Shown here: positions 5,932 to 6,654 of the stretch, piece after piece
Numbering within the stretch: the stretch's first letter is position 1
Layout: every line of letters starts with the position of its first letter
Assembly: GCA_005879675.1 (NCBI GenBank)
Contig: VBJE01000148.1
Span: 1 to 6,654, forward strand
From: Chloroflexota bacterium
GTDB lineage: Bacteria > Chloroflexota > Dormibacteria > Dormibacterales > Dormibacteraceae
Direction of reading: 5' to 3'
DNA: 6,654 nt
Position numbers and translations under genes: made by a program
The notes under the pieces: model-generated
Told to the model about the DNA's origin: nothing
The model's input: only the letters and a program-made list of their open reading frames with translations
The model's database searches: none

Positions 5932-6161
5932 AACAGTTGCTGGATCTTGATGCGGTCGAAGCCGCGCACGATGGAGTGGTTACCCATCCTCAGCATCGGC
6001 ACGCGCTCCCCGTCGAGCTGCTCCCATTCCCGCATCGCCACCGAGTCGCGGTTGACGACGCGAAAACGGAAATCCACACCCAGCTCGCGCAGCAGATCGG
6101 CCATCGCGCGCGACTCATCGCACTCGTCCGAGCCGTACAGAACAGCCTCTCCCTCGCCCAT
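5913..6161 (-). CDS. Glutaredoxin-like small thiol protein with C-D-E-S site
   Basis: The 82-residue protein has the compact thioredoxin fold of the glutaredoxin/NrdH group: first strand AVLYGS (6-11), active-site C14-D-E-S17 at the head of helix one, a second strand with VDFRFRVVN, the cis-proline motif RVPMLRM, and NHSIVRGFDRIKIQQLFG, which matches the family's VP..., G(F/Y)D...L ending. Family role: reduces disulfides or handles glutathione or Fe-S transfer in the cytosol. Here Ser replaces the second Cys of CxxC, so a monothiol mechanism is more likely, and the acidic D-E pair is unusual.

ATG at 6161 is chosen; an in-frame TTG at 6167 would add two residues. Neither has a clear ribosome binding site. 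The TAG stop lies in a duplicated segment next to the palindromes. The gene converges with the nuclease gene, and the kinase lies upstream on the same strand 144 bp from the TTG. Confidence 0.75.
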   Translation of the reverse strand: MGEGEAVLYGSDECDESRAMADLLRELGVDFRFRVVNRDSVAMREWEQLDGERVPMLRMGNHSIVRGFDRIKIQQLFGWVGC

Positions 6162-6206
6162 CGTCAATGTAGTAACGAAAAGGTAGGCCGATTTCGGCGA
6201 TAGGGG

Positions 6207-6225
6207 GGATCAATTGTTTTGATCC
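6207..6225. promoter_or_regulatory. Dyad in A/T-richer gap upstream of the glutaredoxin gene
   Basis: A perfect 7-bp inverted repeat (GGATCAA 6207-6213, TTGATCC 6219-6225) with loop TTGTT sits about 46 bp upstream of the glutaredoxin start, in an unusually A/T-rich stretch for this window. A weaker dyad (GCCG 6187-6190, CGGC 6195-6198) lies between it and the gene. Read on the minus strand, that weaker dyad is followed by a short TTTT run, so it could also be a weak terminator of the kinase transcript. Operator or promoter function is inference; I could not assign convincing -35/-10 boxes. The rest of 6168-6311 shows no gene. Confidence 0.3.
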
Positions 6226-6311
6226 GATCCATAGGCCCAGCCAATCCGGCGATCGGCTCCCTGACGGGCATGTTCGCGAACTACACCCCAAGTGAAGCCC
6301 TGCCCGAGCAA

Positions 6312-6654
6312 CTAGGAACCGTGCGCGAAGGGATGGCTCAGGTACCGATCGAACTCGGGGTCTGACGCCGTCCCCTCCAGGCGGGCGAAGTGCTTGCTCG
6401 CGTAGCCCATGAAGTCGAAGTCGAGATCGGAGATCCCACTCTGCAGCACACCCCACATCGCCTCTCGAAAATCGGACATGAAGCGCATCAGGCGCACGGA
6501 TGCCACGTCCTCTTCGCGCACCGAACCGAAATATGCGTGGAGGAACCGACGGTCGTCCTCGACCCCGAATTCATGGTTGATCGAGAAATTCGCGAGGTCG
6601 AAGAACCGGTCGCCCATCCCCGCGTACTCCCAGTCGACGATCCGGATCGAGCCG
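6312..6654 (-). CDS. Choline-kinase/APH-type phosphotransferase, C-terminal part
   Basis: The frame is open from the right window edge to TAG (6312-6314), giving 113 residues of a protein normally about 300 long. It begins in the IRIVDWEYAGMGDRFFDL motif. Family knowledge: the VDWEYAG aspartate is the Mg-ATP-binding residue (DFG equivalent) of choline/ethanolamine and aminoglycoside-type kinases, and the D-W-E-Y-A-G-x-G-D order is typical of choline-kinase-like proteins. The remaining helices (FMSDFREAMWGVLQSGISDLDFDF, split over about nt 6408-6480) are the usual C-terminal substrate lobe. The HGDxxxxN catalytic loop and nucleotide-binding lobe are outside the window. ATG at 6617 is internal, not the start. 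A choline-type substrate would fit the permease and dehydrogenase nearby, but the strand differs and the substrate is unproven. Confidence 0.85.
   Translation of the reverse strand, partial: GSIRIVDWEYAGMGDRFFDLANFSINHEFGVEDDRRFLHAYFGSVREEDVASVRLMRFMSDFREAMWGVLQSGISDLDFDFMGYASKHFARLEGTASDPEFDRYLSHPFAHGS

Noticed and set aside
6115..6456. Minus-strand open frame of 113 codons overlapping the kinase and glutaredoxin genes
   Set aside because: It is out of frame with both, Arg-rich, and lacks motifs; the kinase and glutaredoxin frames both have supported products.
1..6654. tRNA, rRNA or known riboswitch, including a glycine riboswitch ahead of the dehydrogenase
   Set aside because: I saw no cloverleaf, rRNA segment or riboswitch core; the 51- and 66-bp gaps are too short for a tandem glycine riboswitch.

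Overview
This is a high-GC bacterial window with strong G/C bias at third codon positions and repeated use of TTG start codons. The style suggests a soil-type high-GC lineage such as Chloroflexota, Dormibacterota or Actinomycetota. No phylogenetic marker gene is present, so this placement is a guess.

Left part (1-1227, plus strand): the C-terminal part of a penicillin-acylase-family N-terminal-nucleophile (Ntn) hydrolase runs in from outside the window. Its stop codon overlaps the start of a small, very hydrophobic membrane protein (ATGA overlap), so the two are probably translationally coupled.

Middle (1230-5301, plus strand): a 12-TM-type APC permease, most like the amino acid/choline transporter (ACT) family, is followed by a full-length 805-residue FAD/folate oxidoreductase of the dimethylglycine/sarcosine dehydrogenase family. 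The latter has an N-terminal FAD domain with a candidate covalent-FAD histidine and a C-terminal GcvT tetrahydrofolate domain. Both start with TTG, and both starts lie next to inverted repeats. Together they look like an uptake and N-demethylation module for a methylated amine or betaine-derived compound that feeds one-carbon units to tetrahydrofolate.

Right-centre (5302-5931): a small DUF559 (Vsr-like, PD-(D/E)XK-type) nuclease gene is enclosed by C/G-rich extragenic palindromes. Two tandem copies lie on its left and one copy in the opposite orientation on its right, followed by a duplicated, degenerate copy. The right palindrome supplies the last codons and the stop of the nuclease gene. 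The gene's third-position GC is lower than that of its neighbour. This arrangement resembles that of REP elements with their transposase gene, but with a different nuclease, and is the most interesting part of the window.

Right end (5913-6654, minus strand): a short glutaredoxin-like protein with an unusual C-D-E-S active site converges on the nuclease gene. Its 3' end has been duplicated together with a palindrome. After a 144-bp gap holding an A/T-rich dyad comes the C-terminal part of a choline-kinase/aminoglycoside-phosphotransferase-type kinase that runs off the window. A choline-kinase-like gene near a choline/amino-acid permease and a dimethylglycine-type dehydrogenase would fit a choline/N-methyl theme, but the kinase is on the other strand and its substrate is unknown.
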